Assembly (NCBI GenBank): GCA_021791615.1
Contig: JAJYWG010000164.1
Span: 1 to 19,859, forward strand
DNA length: 19,859 nucleotides
DNA from: Actinomycetes bacterium
Lineage (GTDB): Bacteria > Actinomycetota > Acidimicrobiia > Acidimicrobiales > RAAP-2
Direction of reading: 5' to 3'
A model generated the notes under the pieces. That model was not told the origin of the DNA. It did no database searches and saw only the letters and a list, made by a program, of their open reading frames with translations. A program made the position numbers and the translations under genes. Below are positions 1-7,571 of the stretch, piece after piece; positions within the stretch are counted from its first letter, which is position 1; every line of letters starts with the position of its first letter.

Positions 1-84
1 GACCGAGGTGGTGTGCCCCGACGCGCGACGCTGCAGCACGGCTCGCTCCTCGCCCGTCAGTTCGATGATCTGTGCCTTCCACAT
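1..84 (-). CDS. IS630-family transposase, N-terminal fragment (partial at window edge)
   Basis: Reading leftwards from the ATG at 84, 28 codons are open to the window edge. They begin MWKAQIIELTGEERAVLQRR and continue into ASGHT. IS630 transposases open with a short helix followed by 'LT-x-E-ER-x-x-L-x-x-x-A', which precedes the helix-turn-helix DNA-binding region, and this stretch fits that pattern well. The DDE catalytic domain lies outside the window, so activity cannot be judged. The call rests on 28 residues only; another helix-turn-helix protein is possible but less likely. Confidence 0.55.
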   Translation of the reverse strand, partial: MWKAQIIELTGEERAVLQRRASGHTTSV

Positions 85-93
85 GTCTGTATC

Positions 94-107
94 TTACACG
101 CGTGTAA
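94..107. repeat. 14-bp perfect palindrome upstream of the transposase start
   Basis: TTACACGCGTGTAA is its own reverse complement. It lies 10 bases upstream of the transposase ATG, inside the presumed terminal region of the insertion sequence. It could be a transposase binding site within the terminal repeat or an operator over the transposase promoter. The sequence alone does not decide between these. Confidence 0.5.
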
Positions 108-144
108 CTAACGCGGGAGTGCACTAGATCGAGTGGAGAAGACG

Positions 145-210
145 ATGTCGTATTCAAACCCCGCTGAGCTTCGTGACCGCTTGATGACGGCGCTGGCAGC
201 GGCCGATTGA
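145..210 (+). other. 21-codon ORF next to the insertion sequence, possible gene remnant
   Basis: An ATG at 145 is preceded by a purine-rich stretch (gtggagaag) resembling a ribosome-binding site. It encodes 21 residues beginning MSYSNPAELRDRLMTALAAA and then stops. The composition is protein-like (an amphipathic helix), but the stop comes early and nothing downstream continues it. It may be the 5' stub of a gene cut during rearrangement near the insertion sequence, or chance. The rest of 85-386 holds no supportable gene. Confidence 0.2.
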
Positions 211-226
211 TCAGGCATCCCGGCCA

Positions 227-244
227 GCCTCGGGCGCCCGAGGC
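227..244. repeat. 18-bp perfect palindrome, possible terminator stem
   Basis: GCCTCGGGCGCCCGAGGC is perfectly self-complementary. A second short hairpin, GCGGC-GTCA-GCCGC, sits at 331-344. Both lie downstream of the minus-strand MMPL gene, which ends at 387, and neither is followed by a T-run on that strand. They may act as transcription-ending or mRNA-stabilising stems, or be part of mobile DNA debris next to the insertion sequence. Confidence 0.35.
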
Positions 245-386
245 AACACTGTCGCCCCGCGTGACGATCCTCAGCGCCTCAAGCGGCCGGCGAGGGTGTC
301 CCGCTCATGTTCGTTCGAGAATGGAGATGAGCGGCGTCAGCCGCGAGGGTTGTTGCCCCAAGATCAGGCGAGGACGCCAGTCGCGC

Positions 387-2708
387 TTATGTAATGGCAC
401 GGTCTGCGGCGTCATGTTGGACATCGGTGTCGGAAGGGGCCTCTCCCGGCGCGCCCGGGTCGTCGTTCGAGGAGAGGACTGACGGCCACCAGTTGTAGCG
501 GCCGAGGATCGCCACCACCGAGGGGACCATGACGGTTCGGACGAGGAAGGTGTCCATCAGGATGCCGAGGGCGAGCCCAGCACCGATCGCTTGGAACTGG
601 CTGGCGTTGGCGCCACCGCCTGAGACGATCACCAGCACCGCGAAGGTACCGGCGAGGACGAGGCCGGCAGAGGTCACCGTCGGGCCCGTCGCGCCGATCG
701 CCTTGGCGATCGCTTGGCGGAGCGGGAGGTGATGCGCCTCTTCCCTGATCCGGGTCATGACCAAGATGTTGTAGTCCTCGCCGAGGGCGAGGAGGAAGAT
801 GAACATCAAGAACGGCAGGATGAACACCAGGCCGTTCTGGCCGCCGATCTCGACGAACAGCAGCACGGTGAGGCCGAGCGCGGCCAGGTAGGAGATGGCG
901 ACGCTGGCGATCAGGTAGAGCGGCGCGACGAGGCTGCGCAGCACCAAGACCAGCAAGAGGCCGATCAAGAGGATCGCGACCGGCACGATGCGCAGCAGGT
1001 CGCTGGAGGAGATCTGGTTGACGTCGTAGATGCCGGCGGCCTCGCCGGCCACGCCGCTCGCCCGCGCTCCGGCCGCGTGCGCGGCATCGGTCACCGCCGA
1101 GCGGATCGCGGGTACGGCCAGCATCGCTTGGGTGGTGGTCGGTGGGCCGGCGGTGAGGGTCGCCTCGAACTGGATCGTGCGGCCGTTGGCGCTCACCAGC
1201 TGTGACGTCGACCGATAGGCCTCGTAGGCGTCGAGCGGCACGCCCGTCCCCGCGGCTGGGACCACCGGGAGCAACCCTGGCGGCCCGAGCCGGCGGTGGA
1301 GGGCGACGAGCTCGCTCGGGCTGAGCGCGGTGCCGTTGGGATCGAGCGGCCCGAGGAGGCGGGTGAACTGGCCCGAGGAGCGTAGGTGTGACTGCAGCAC
1401 CGCGAGCGCTTCAGGATCGGCCCACGCTGGCTTCGCCAGCTCGAAGACCAGGTTCGTCGGGTTGGCGGAGGCCTTGGGGAAGTTCGCGACGAGGGCAGCC
1501 TGCCCGAGCGCGGCGTTGGTCCCGGGCGGGGCCGAGGTGTTGCCGCCGAAGCCCGACGGTTTGTTGCCGGCGACGCCGATGGCGAGGAGCCCGAAGAAGA
1601 CCAGGCCTACCCCGAGGGTCACCGCTGGTCGCCGGAGCAGGCGAGTGGTGATCCGATGCCAGACGCCTTCGCGCTCGGGTCGGGCGGTGACCTTCGATGG
1701 CCAGAAGACTGCTCTTCCGAGGATGGCCAGCAGTGCCGGCAGAAGCGTCAGCCCGGCGAGGAGCATCAACGCGATGGCGATGGCGAGCGGGACGCCGAGG
1801 TCGTGGTAGATGCCGAAGCTCGCCAGCAGCAACGACAGCAGCGCGACGATGACCGTGCCTGCCGAAAAGGTGATCGATTCGCCGACCTTGGTGAGCGCGC
1901 GGGCGACCGCGTCGTGGGGGTCGAGCCCTCGGCGCAGCTCCTCGCGGACCCTAAAGACGAGGAAGAGGCCGTAGTCGGTGCCTGCGCCGAGGACGAGGAC
2001 GACGAGGAGGATCTGGGCGAAGCTCGAGATCGGTACGCCGGTCGAGGCGATTACCGAGCTGGCCAAGGTGACCACGAGTGCGGCGGGCAGCAGCGTCACG
2101 AACGGTGCCAGTGCGGAACGGAAGATCAGGAACAGCAGTACGAGGATGAAGAGGATCGACAGGGCTTGGGCCTGCTTGGTCTGGTGGCCCGAGGCGTGTT
2201 GGTTGGCGACGTTGATCGCCAGGTTGCCGGCGAGGTGGGCGGCGAACCCAGGAGGTGCCGGCGTGGTGCTGACAACCTGCTGGAGGTTGTCGACCAGGTG
2301 CGTCGCCGGCGTGCCCTTCGGGGAGACGTCGGACTGCACGATCAGCTCGGCGGCCTTGCCGTCAGGTGCGAGGCCGGCGTTGAAGACCTTCACGACCGTG
2401 GGGACCGTCCGCGCCGAAGCGGCGATGCGCGCGAGAGCCTGCTGGTCGGCGGCAGTGAAGTGGCCCGAGGCCGACGTGGCCACCACCAGGACCGGCGTCA
2501 CGCCCTTGCGCTCGAGCGGGGTCGCCAGGGCGGCTGCCTGTTCGCTCGGCGCGCTGGCGGGCAGGAACGACGAGTTCTGCTCTTGCACCTGGGATCCGAG
2601 CGACGGCAACAGCGCCACCGCGGAGACGGTTCCCACCAGCCACACGGCGAGGACTGCCCAGCGGAAGCGGACGGTGAAGCGGCCGAGCTGGGCGAACAGA
2701 CCGCTCAT
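387..2708 (-). CDS. MMPL/RND-superfamily membrane exporter
   Basis: A 773-residue inner-membrane transporter of the MMPL type, the usual size for single-gene actinobacterial members. It opens with a short cytoplasmic N-terminus and TM1 (about residues 18-35). Two similar halves follow, each with a large extracytoplasmic loop and a block of helices. The signature Asp-Tyr pairs in the transmembrane proton relay are present in both halves: D245-Y246 (in GAGTDYGLFL) and D645-Y646 (in LGEDYNILV). Relatives export lipids or hydrophobic drugs using the proton gradient; the substrate here cannot be read from sequence. The ATG overlaps the TGA of the upstream MarR gene by 4 bases, so the two are co-translated and the exporter is probably controlled by that regulator. 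I see no truncation or missing motif. Confidence 0.93.
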   Translation of the reverse strand: MSGLFAQLGRFTVRFRWAVLAVWLVGTVSAVALLPSLGSQVQEQNSSFLPASAPSEQAAALATPLERKGVTPVLVVATSASGHFTAADQQALARIAASARTVPTVVKVFNAGLAPDGKAAELIVQSDVSPKGTPATHLVDNLQQVVSTTPAPPGFAAHLAGNLAINVANQHASGHQTKQAQALSILFILVLLFLIFRSALAPFVTLLPAALVVTLASSVIASTGVPISSFAQILLVVLVLGAGTDYGLFLVFRVREELRRGLDPHDAVARALTKVGESITFSAGTVIVALLSLLLASFGIYHDLGVPLAIAIALMLLAGLTLLPALLAILGRAVFWPSKVTARPEREGVWHRITTRLLRRPAVTLGVGLVFFGLLAIGVAGNKPSGFGGNTSAPPGTNAALGQAALVANFPKASANPTNLVFELAKPAWADPEALAVLQSHLRSSGQFTRLLGPLDPNGTALSPSELVALHRRLGPPGLLPVVPAAGTGVPLDAYEAYRSTSQLVSANGRTIQFEATLTAGPPTTTQAMLAVPAIRSAVTDAAHAAGARASGVAGEAAGIYDVNQISSSDLLRIVPVAILLIGLLLVLVLRSLVAPLYLIASVAISYLAALGLTVLLFVEIGGQNGLVFILPFLMFIFLLALGEDYNILVMTRIREEAHHLPLRQAIAKAIGATGPTVTSAGLVLAGTFAVLVIVSGGGANASQFQAIGAGLALGILMDTFLVRTVMVPSVVAILGRYNWWPSVLSSNDDPGAPGEAPSDTDVQHDAADRAIT

Positions 2709-3298
2709 CGCGGGATCGGCTCCCTTCCCCGCTCCTGGCGGACCTCTGGCATATCCCCGTGCTCCAAGCGTTGCGGGCCGGGGCTGTCGAGCGGGGAACG
2801 ATCGACCACGTCGGCGGGCGACGAGCCGGCGACCATCACCTCTATGAGACGCAGGAGCTCCCCGAGCTGGGCGTCGCTCAGCGCCCCGAGGATCGACTCG
2901 GCCATCTTCCGGCGCTGGCGCTCGATTCGCCCGATGATCCGGCGACCTTCCTCCGACAGGGCGAGGACCACCACGCGCCGGTCCCTGGGGTCTGCCTTGC
3001 GCTCGGCCAGTCCCTGGCGGACGAGGCGGTCTGCGAGATCGGTGGCCGCGCTCTCGCTGATGTCGAGCCGTCTGGCGAGCTGCGACATGGTGATGTCCCC
3101 GCCGGCGAGACCATGGAGCACCTCGAGCTGGTGCACCGTCACCAATCCGAGCTCACCTCGCAGCTCCGGCGACCTCGCCGCGGCGAAGCGGCGCGTCAGC
3201 GCCGGGCGCAGCTCCAAGAACCGATCGACCAGGTCCTGGCGAGACAGCGGTGCGCTACCGCCGTGCTCACCTCGCCCAGCGGTGCTCCGCCGGGTCAT
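2705..3298 (-). CDS. MarR-family transcriptional regulator of the MMPL exporter
   Basis: The open frame reaches back to 3619, but similarity to MarR begins only after the ATG at 3298, giving 197 residues. I chose that start because upstream codons read as decayed non-MarR sequence and an AT-rich promoter-like island lies at 3328-3369. The winged helix-turn-helix is clear: VTVHQLEVLHGLAGGDITMS, then QLARRLDISESAATDLADRL (recognition helix), then the wing KADPRDRRVVVLALSEEGRR. A C-terminal dimer helix follows. MarR proteins dimerise on palindromic operators and release on ligand binding. The 4-base overlap with the MMPL gene argues for local control of efflux. The tail from about residue 160 is polar and probably disordered. 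An alternative GTG start exists at 3328; no strong Shine-Dalgarno marks either. Confidence 0.85.
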   Translation of the reverse strand: MTRRSTAGRGEHGGSAPLSRQDLVDRFLELRPALTRRFAAARSPELRGELGLVTVHQLEVLHGLAGGDITMSQLARRLDISESAATDLADRLVRQGLAERKADPRDRRVVVLALSEEGRRIIGRIERQRRKMAESILGALSDAQLGELLRLIEVMVAGSSPADVVDRSPLDSPGPQRLEHGDMPEVRQERGREPIPR

Positions 3299-3327
3299 GA
3301 CCCGCACCCGCGGAGCTTGCTCACCCA

Positions 3328-3369
3328 CCGAATATACGGTACCACGATAGTCATGGCCCCGAAGTATAT
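3328..3369 (-). promoter_or_regulatory. Candidate promoter/operator island for the MarR-MMPL operon
   Basis: This short AT-rich island stands out in very GC-rich DNA 30-70 bases upstream of the MarR start. ATATAC (3332-3337) and GTATAT (3364-3369) form an inverted pair about 32 bases apart, or three helical turns. The first also sits in a near-palindrome, CCGAATATACGG (3328-3339). On the minus strand TATATT and TATACT could each serve as a -10 box, but no good -35 is seen. Autorepression by the MarR protein is the natural guess. Confidence 0.35.
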
Positions 3370-3427
3370 GGGAGGCGAATCCTCGCGAGGTGGCGCGGCG
3401 GGTTGGCGAGAAGCGACCTCCGTACGA

Positions 3428-3575
3428 TGATGCTGGTGGACCTCTCGGAGCCAACGGCACGCTGGCTGCGCCAAGAGCGTCAACGTCGTGCTCGACGGCC
3501 GAAGGGTGTTCGTCCATGAACGCGGTGACGGGGCCACCACGCCGCTGCTGCACGGCTTTCCTGCAAGGCCCACAG
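3428..3575 (+). pseudogene. Remnant of an alpha/beta-hydrolase N-terminus, frame-disrupted
   Basis: The plus strand shows MLVDLSEPTARWLRQER in one frame. In the next frame it shows NVVLDGRRVFVHERGDGATT followed by PLLHGFPARPT. Alpha/beta-hydrolases of the epoxide-hydrolase/dehalogenase type commonly begin this way: a short helix, a strand 'GRRVFVHERGDG', then the oxyanion-hole motif HGFP. The two pieces are out of frame with each other. Similarity ends abruptly after HGFPARP, where an ArsR-like scrap in the opposite orientation begins. I read it as a broken gene end; chance resemblance is possible because the match is only about 45 residues. Confidence 0.4.
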
Positions 3576-3665
3576 GATCCGGGCCCGGGTTGGCCCGGCG
3601 AGCACGTGAAGGACGTCACCGCCGCCTGGACCTGCTCGTCGGTCAGCGAGTCCGGAGCCGGTGTA
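3545..3665 (-). pseudogene. Remnant of an ArsR-type regulator N-terminus
   Basis: On the minus strand one frame reads SLTDEQVQAA, and after a frame change it reads DVLHVLAGPTRARILWALQE. The second string closely fits the start of ArsR/SmtB winged helix-turn-helix proteins, whose hallmark is 'LADPTRxRILxxL'. After 'LQES' similarity is lost and the frame runs into the oppositely oriented hydrolase scrap. No functional regulator can be made from it. It indicates that this gap was built from fragments of neighbouring genes by deletion. Confidence 0.4.
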
Positions 3666-3693
3666 CGCCAAGCCGTGGTTCACCACGCCGAGA

Positions 3694-3731
3694 GGCGGCA
3701 TGGCGCGGCGGCATGGCGCGGCGGCATGGCG
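3694..3731. repeat. Three tandem copies of a 13-bp unit
   Basis: The unit GGCGGCATGGCGC occurs at 3694-3706 and 3707-3719, then without its last base at 3720-3731. The copies are otherwise identical, which suggests recent slippage. The repeat lies in decayed DNA between the MarR promoter and the 3' end of the hydrolase gene. The rest of 3620-3915 shows no supportable gene. Confidence 0.8.
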
Positions 3732-3915
3732 TTCGAAGGTCCGGCGGGCGACCGATGCAACGGGCGGCACTGGTGCTTCGGGGTCGCAATCTGGGGGACT
3801 GGGCGACGACGAGGGGAGAGCGCACGCCCGGGGCAGGTATGCCTCCTTCGGTGTGCGCCCGACGATCCGAGGCGCGTTCGCCGAGGTCCCCGTCCGTTCC
3901 GGCTCGCCCCGTGCG

Positions 3916-4971
3916 TCAAGGAGCTGTCGGGCACGAGCCAGTGGCGAGCGGAGCTGTCGGCCCGTCCGTGAGCGTGGCTATGCCCGAGACGTTCCCGGAG
4001 CTTGTCATGGCGCCGAGGCCGGTCGGGCGTCCGGCGAGCTCGGCTTCGAGGAAGTCGGTGGTCACCTCGGCCACGGTGGTCTGCCAAGGGTCGTCTGTGG
4101 TGTAGGGGGCAAGGTGCGAGGCACCGAGAAGGTCCAGGTAGTACTTGGGCTCCGGCGCCGCGTCGTAGATCTGGGCGCTGCACACCGGCGGGTTGATGGT
4201 GTCGGCGTTCCCCTGCACGACGAGCAGGGGCGGAGTGGGTGCGCCGAAGTACTGGCCGGTGCCGAAGCCGTCGTACTCGGCACCCGACAGGGTCACGAGG
4301 GCTTGGATCCCGCTGTAACGACAACAGGTGTCGGCGGCGACCGCCAACGAGACGTCCCCGCCGTCGGAGTGCCCGACGAGCCCGATCTCCTGCGCGTTGA
4401 TCAGCCCCGAGAGGGCCGTTCCGGTTCCGAGACCCGCCGCCACGACCGTACCGATGACTGCCCGTAGGTCCGCCGGATGATTGGGAAGGTCACCACGATC
4501 GAGTGTGGGGGCTGTCGGGGCGGTATCGGGGTAGGTCGGCGCAGCGACGACGAACCCGGCCGAGGCCCAGTCGGTGAGGAGCGTCGTGTACGCCGAGACC
4601 GAGACGGCGAACCCTTGCGAGAAGACGATCAGGGGATAGGGTTCGTTCATCCGGTCGGGCGCTGTCGTGCCGTTCGAGGGGTACCACAGCGTCGTTGGCA
4701 CCTGCCGGGGCGCACTGCCCTCGGGGACTGTCGGGTCGACGACGGCGAGGGTCGTCGAGGCCACCTCGTAGGTGCCGATGGCGGTGAGCGGCGGCACCGT
4801 CGTCGTGGGTTCCGAGGTCGACGGGGGCGGCGAAGACGAAGCACCGATCCTCCCTGGTTCCCCCGACCCTGCGGGGGTCCGGCTCGGGTGCCCCGTCACG
4901 ACGACCCCGACCACCGCCGCCACCGTGCACGCGACGAGGAGCGAGACGAGGACCCGGTTGATCCTGGTCAT
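3916..4971 (-). CDS. Secreted or membrane-anchored alpha/beta-hydrolase (dienelactone-hydrolase/acetylhydrolase-like)
   Basis: A 351-residue serine hydrolase. I take the ATG at 4971 as the start because it is followed directly by a basic stretch and a hydrophobic segment (residues 7-26), giving a signal peptide or anchor. The frame is open to 5016, but that extension is arginine-rich and would spoil the signal. A low-complexity Ser/Pro/Thr linker (about 33-62) leads into the catalytic domain. The oxyanion region is FSQGFA, and the nucleophile elbow is GHSDG with Ser202. Asp257 (in QGNADTINP) and His286 (in GASHLAPYT) complete the triad in the right order and spacing. Relatives cleave short-chain esters or lactones; the true substrate is unknown. 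It follows the GT-C-like gene by 58 bases on the same strand and may be co-transcribed with it. Confidence 0.85.
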   Translation of the reverse strand: MTRINRVLVSLLVACTVAAVVGVVVTGHPSRTPAGSGEPGRIGASSSPPPSTSEPTTTVPPLTAIGTYEVASTTLAVVDPTVPEGSAPRQVPTTLWYPSNGTTAPDRMNEPYPLIVFSQGFAVSVSAYTTLLTDWASAGFVVAAPTYPDTAPTAPTLDRGDLPNHPADLRAVIGTVVAAGLGTGTALSGLINAQEIGLVGHSDGGDVSLAVAADTCCRYSGIQALVTLSGAEYDGFGTGQYFGAPTPPLLVVQGNADTINPPVCSAQIYDAAPEPKYYLDLLGASHLAPYTTDDPWQTTVAEVTTDFLEAELAGRPTGLGAMTSSGNVSGIATLTDGPTAPLATGSCPTAP

Positions 4972-5029
4972 CGTGCGGCTCCGGACAAGACGGCGGGCAT
5001 CGACCCGACCCGGCACGCACAGGTGATCG

Positions 5030-6289
5030 TCACAGCGAGACGACCCGGTGGGCGAACGTCACCAGCCACACCACCGCCACGATCGCCGCCAGCACCCACA
5101 ACCGGCGCCGGGAGCCGAGCAGGGCGATGGTTGAGAGCACGTAGAGGTCCTCGAAGCCGCGGAAATCCGCGCGGCCGTACCAGATTCCGTGGGCCAGCGA
5201 CACGGCGACGAGGAGGGCGATCCCCCAGGCGAGCTTTTCCCAGCGGGGGATCCGGGACCGACGCAGCGCCCAGCCTGCCGCTGCCGTCACGAGCCCCAAG
5301 GCGCCGAGCTCGCCGAGCCAGATCAGCGAGCCGACCGAGGGCAGGGCGCCCAGGTAGTGGGCCAGGGCGCCCAGCGCGTTGACGAAGGGCCAGGAGAGGT
5401 TGGCGCCGCTGTCGGCCCGCATGGGGAGGGTGCCGGTGGCAGCCCAGCACACGAGCTGCCATGCGGCGAAGGTAACCCCGGGGATGATCCACGCCGCGTC
5501 CTGGCGGCTCGGGCGCCGGCGGCGGCGGAGCAACTGCACGAGGGAGAGCAGCGCCACGGCGAGCACGACGTCGAGCGTCGTCTCGATGGTGAGCACCGCA
5601 CCAGCGAAGAGCACACCCCCCAGCACCGGGCGCTGGCGGCGCAGGGCGACCAGGCCGGCGACGAGGAAGCAGCTGCCGACGACCTCGGGGAGGTCCCGGG
5701 CGATGCTGAAGAGAAAGCCCCAGTACCCGGCGACGAGGAGCCCCCAGCTGCAGTGGCGGCCGGCGTCGCGGGCGATCACGCCGCCGAGCCAGGCCAAGAC
5801 CGCGAGCGCCGCGACGTTGACGGTGATCTCTGCGTTGGGGACCAAGGCGTGCTGTCCCGCCGCGGCCAGCCACGACAGCAGCGGGTAGCCGATGCGCTGG
5901 AGCCGGAAGAAGCTGTCCAGCGTGATGCCGAAGGCGGTGCGCGACAGGTCCGCCGGGTCGAGCGCCAGGCGGTAGTAGAACTGCCCGTCGTAGCCGGTCC
6001 CGGCGAACACGTGCAGGCCCGCCGGCGCCCGTGCCCGATCGACGAACTCGCTGCCGGCCATGACGAAGCGGGACACGTCGCCCTTGGCGACCACGGCCAA
6101 GCGGAGGAGGACGAAGACCGCGCCGCCCAGCGCCGCGACCACCGCCTGGGCAGCGGGGTTGTCCAGGGCGCGCCCGAGGGGGATGCGCTCCGTGGCCTTG
6201 CGTGCGTCGGGCACGACCGTGCCGGTGGGGTCACTCGGCCGAGGCACGGTCACTCGGGGTTGGCGGGCGGGCGTCCATGGCAGCGGCAA
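5030..6289 (-). CDS. Polytopic membrane protein, GT-C glycosyltransferase-like
   Basis: About 419 residues with roughly nine or ten hydrophobic helices from residue 47 on. Between the first two lies the extracytoplasmic motif GYDGQFYYRLALDP (Y100-D101-G102-Q103). It is followed by a second conserved-looking stretch, RLQRIGYPLLSWL. This 'YDGQFYY ... R.GYPLL' pattern is typical of GT-C-fold membrane proteins thought to move sugars from lipid carriers onto surface glycans in actinobacteria. A specific donor or acceptor cannot be named. The frame opens with TTG at 6289 without a visible Shine-Dalgarno; GTG codons at 6253 and 6247 are equally good starts. It is followed by the hydrolase on the same strand and preceded by the amidase remnant, so the local theme is the cell envelope. 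Confidence 0.7.
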   Translation of the reverse strand: MPLPWTPARQPRVTVPRPSDPTGTVVPDARKATERIPLGRALDNPAAQAVVAALGGAVFVLLRLAVVAKGDVSRFVMAGSEFVDRARAPAGLHVFAGTGYDGQFYYRLALDPADLSRTAFGITLDSFFRLQRIGYPLLSWLAAAGQHALVPNAEITVNVAALAVLAWLGGVIARDAGRHCSWGLLVAGYWGFLFSIARDLPEVVGSCFLVAGLVALRRQRPVLGGVLFAGAVLTIETTLDVVLAVALLSLVQLLRRRRRPSRQDAAWIIPGVTFAAWQLVCWAATGTLPMRADSGANLSWPFVNALGALAHYLGALPSVGSLIWLGELGALGLVTAAAGWALRRSRIPRWEKLAWGIALLVAVSLAHGIWYGRADFRGFEDLYVLSTIALLGSRRRLWVLAAIVAVVWLVTFAHRVVSL

Positions 6290-6390
6290 CAGGAGGCGCC
6301 CACCTTGAGGGTGGCGCGTCGAGCACGGCGGCGCTCGACCTCGATGTTTCGCGAAGGAGCGTGGCGGCGAGGATCAACGGTTCGGCCCCC

Positions 6391-7497
6391 TCAACCCGCG
6401 AAGTACTGCTCCACCGCCTGCGCCATGCCCTCGGCGATGGCCGACTGGCCGGCGGCGCTGGCGGCGAGGGTCGCCTCGAACGGATCGGTGATGAAGAGCG
6501 GTTCGATCAGCGCGCCGGGCATCTGGCTGGGCGTTGTGAACCATCCCGGATCGGCCGGGCCCAAGAGCAGCAGGTGGTCGTAGCTGGCGGCGGTTGTTGT
6601 CAGCGGAACGCCACCCAAGCTCTCGTCGTTGACCACGCCGTCGTTGGGGATGCCCCAGCCATGGGCGTTCAGTTGGGCCAGCACGTCGCGCTGGAGGAGG
6701 TTCGCCAACCTCAGGTTGTCGGACGCAAAGGGTCGTGTGACGTCGTAGCCGGTGATGCTGCCCGCGTTTGTGGGCGATGTGCCAGCGTCGAAGTAGATGC
6801 CCACGAGCACTGTGGCCCTGGCCATGTTGGCGCACTGGTCACGGGCGGCGATGTCGGCCTTGGCGCCGGTCACGCTGAGGACGGACCCTGTCAGGTCGGC
6901 GGCGGTCGGCCGGATCACCGTGGTCGCCCGGGTGCGGGAGACGACCACGCGTTAGCCGTGCGCCCGCAGCAAGGACGTGACCGCCAGCGCCACGGGGAGG
7001 GTCTCGTCTGCTTCGTGGACGGTCTGGCCGGACTCGGTGGTGCCGATGGCCCCGGGGTCGATGCCGCCATGGCCGGCGTCGACGAACACCGTGCGGTGCC
7101 GGTTGCCGGAGGTGGGCGAGAAAGCAACGCAGGCGCCAGCGGCGAAGCGCGACGAATCGAGGGGGACGCCTCTGGCGCTGGCGGCCGTTGCCGGACCGCT
7201 GGCGGCAGGCCGGGCCCTTGGATCACCGGCTCGGTGTCGACTTGGTCCGACCGCCGAACCCGGCCGAGCGGCGCCTGCTTGCCCGGTCGGCTTCTCCGGC
7301 TCGGCTGGCGCGCCACGCGAGGCGTCGGACCCTACGGCGATCGCCACCGCCGCCGTGACCAGGGTCAGCACGACGACGCTCTTCGTTGCCCTGCGGGGAC
7401 GGTGCCGGGACGGCGCGAAGGGCGGGGCGTGGCCTCGCCGGCGGTTCCCTTCCGGCGGACCGAACGAAGACGCGGCGACCTGGCGCGCGGCGGCCAT
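6391..7497 (-). pseudogene. N-acetylmuramoyl-L-alanine amidase interrupted by one in-frame stop
   Basis: One frame runs from the ATG at 7497 to a stop at 6391, broken only by a TAA at 6952-6954 (codon 182). The upstream part (6955-7497) has an N-terminal anchor (about residues 40-56), a Pro/Ala linker and the start of an Amidase_3 domain. It shows VDAGHGGIDPGA (zinc ligand His143) and a following Glu at 162 or 165. The downstream part (6391-6951) continues with RVVVSRT and ends GALIEPLFITDPFE...AVEQYFAG. Family members usually read 'hGYrVvlsRt', so TAA most likely replaced a Tyr codon, a single C-to-A change on the coding strand. Tyr235 stands where the SIHxNA zinc-ligand His is expected. Without readthrough, only an inactive fragment would be made. 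A sequencing error is possible. Confidence 0.8.
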
Positions 7498-7571
7498 GGA
7501 GGACCTCTCAGGCTCTTGGGGGGTGCTTCGGGCTCTCGGGGGGCGTCGGTGTGTGGCTCGGTGGTGGTGTG

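Larger units (their letters stand above)
1..126 (-). mobile_element. IS630-type insertion sequence, 5' end only (rest lies outside the window)
   Basis: The first 84 bases encode, on the minus strand, what looks like the N-terminus of an IS630-type transposase. The 40 bases upstream end in a TA dinucleotide at 125-126. IS630/Tc1 elements insert at TA, and their ends lie a few tens of bases from the transposase start, so I place the element boundary at about 125. A perfect 14-bp palindrome (94-107) lies inside the putative terminal repeat. The other end is not visible, so the boundary cannot be confirmed by pairing inverted repeats. Confidence 0.45.

Noticed and set aside
1656..3350. Long plus-strand open frame of 564 codons across the MMPL and MarR genes
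   Set aside because: It is antisense to two well-supported genes and its translation is rich in Arg/Gly/Asp/Glu low complexity typical of GC-rich shadow frames.
5189..6583. Plus-strand 464-codon frame opposite the GT-C-like gene
   Set aside because: Low-complexity antisense shadow; the minus strand has the transmembrane helices and the YDGQFYY motif.
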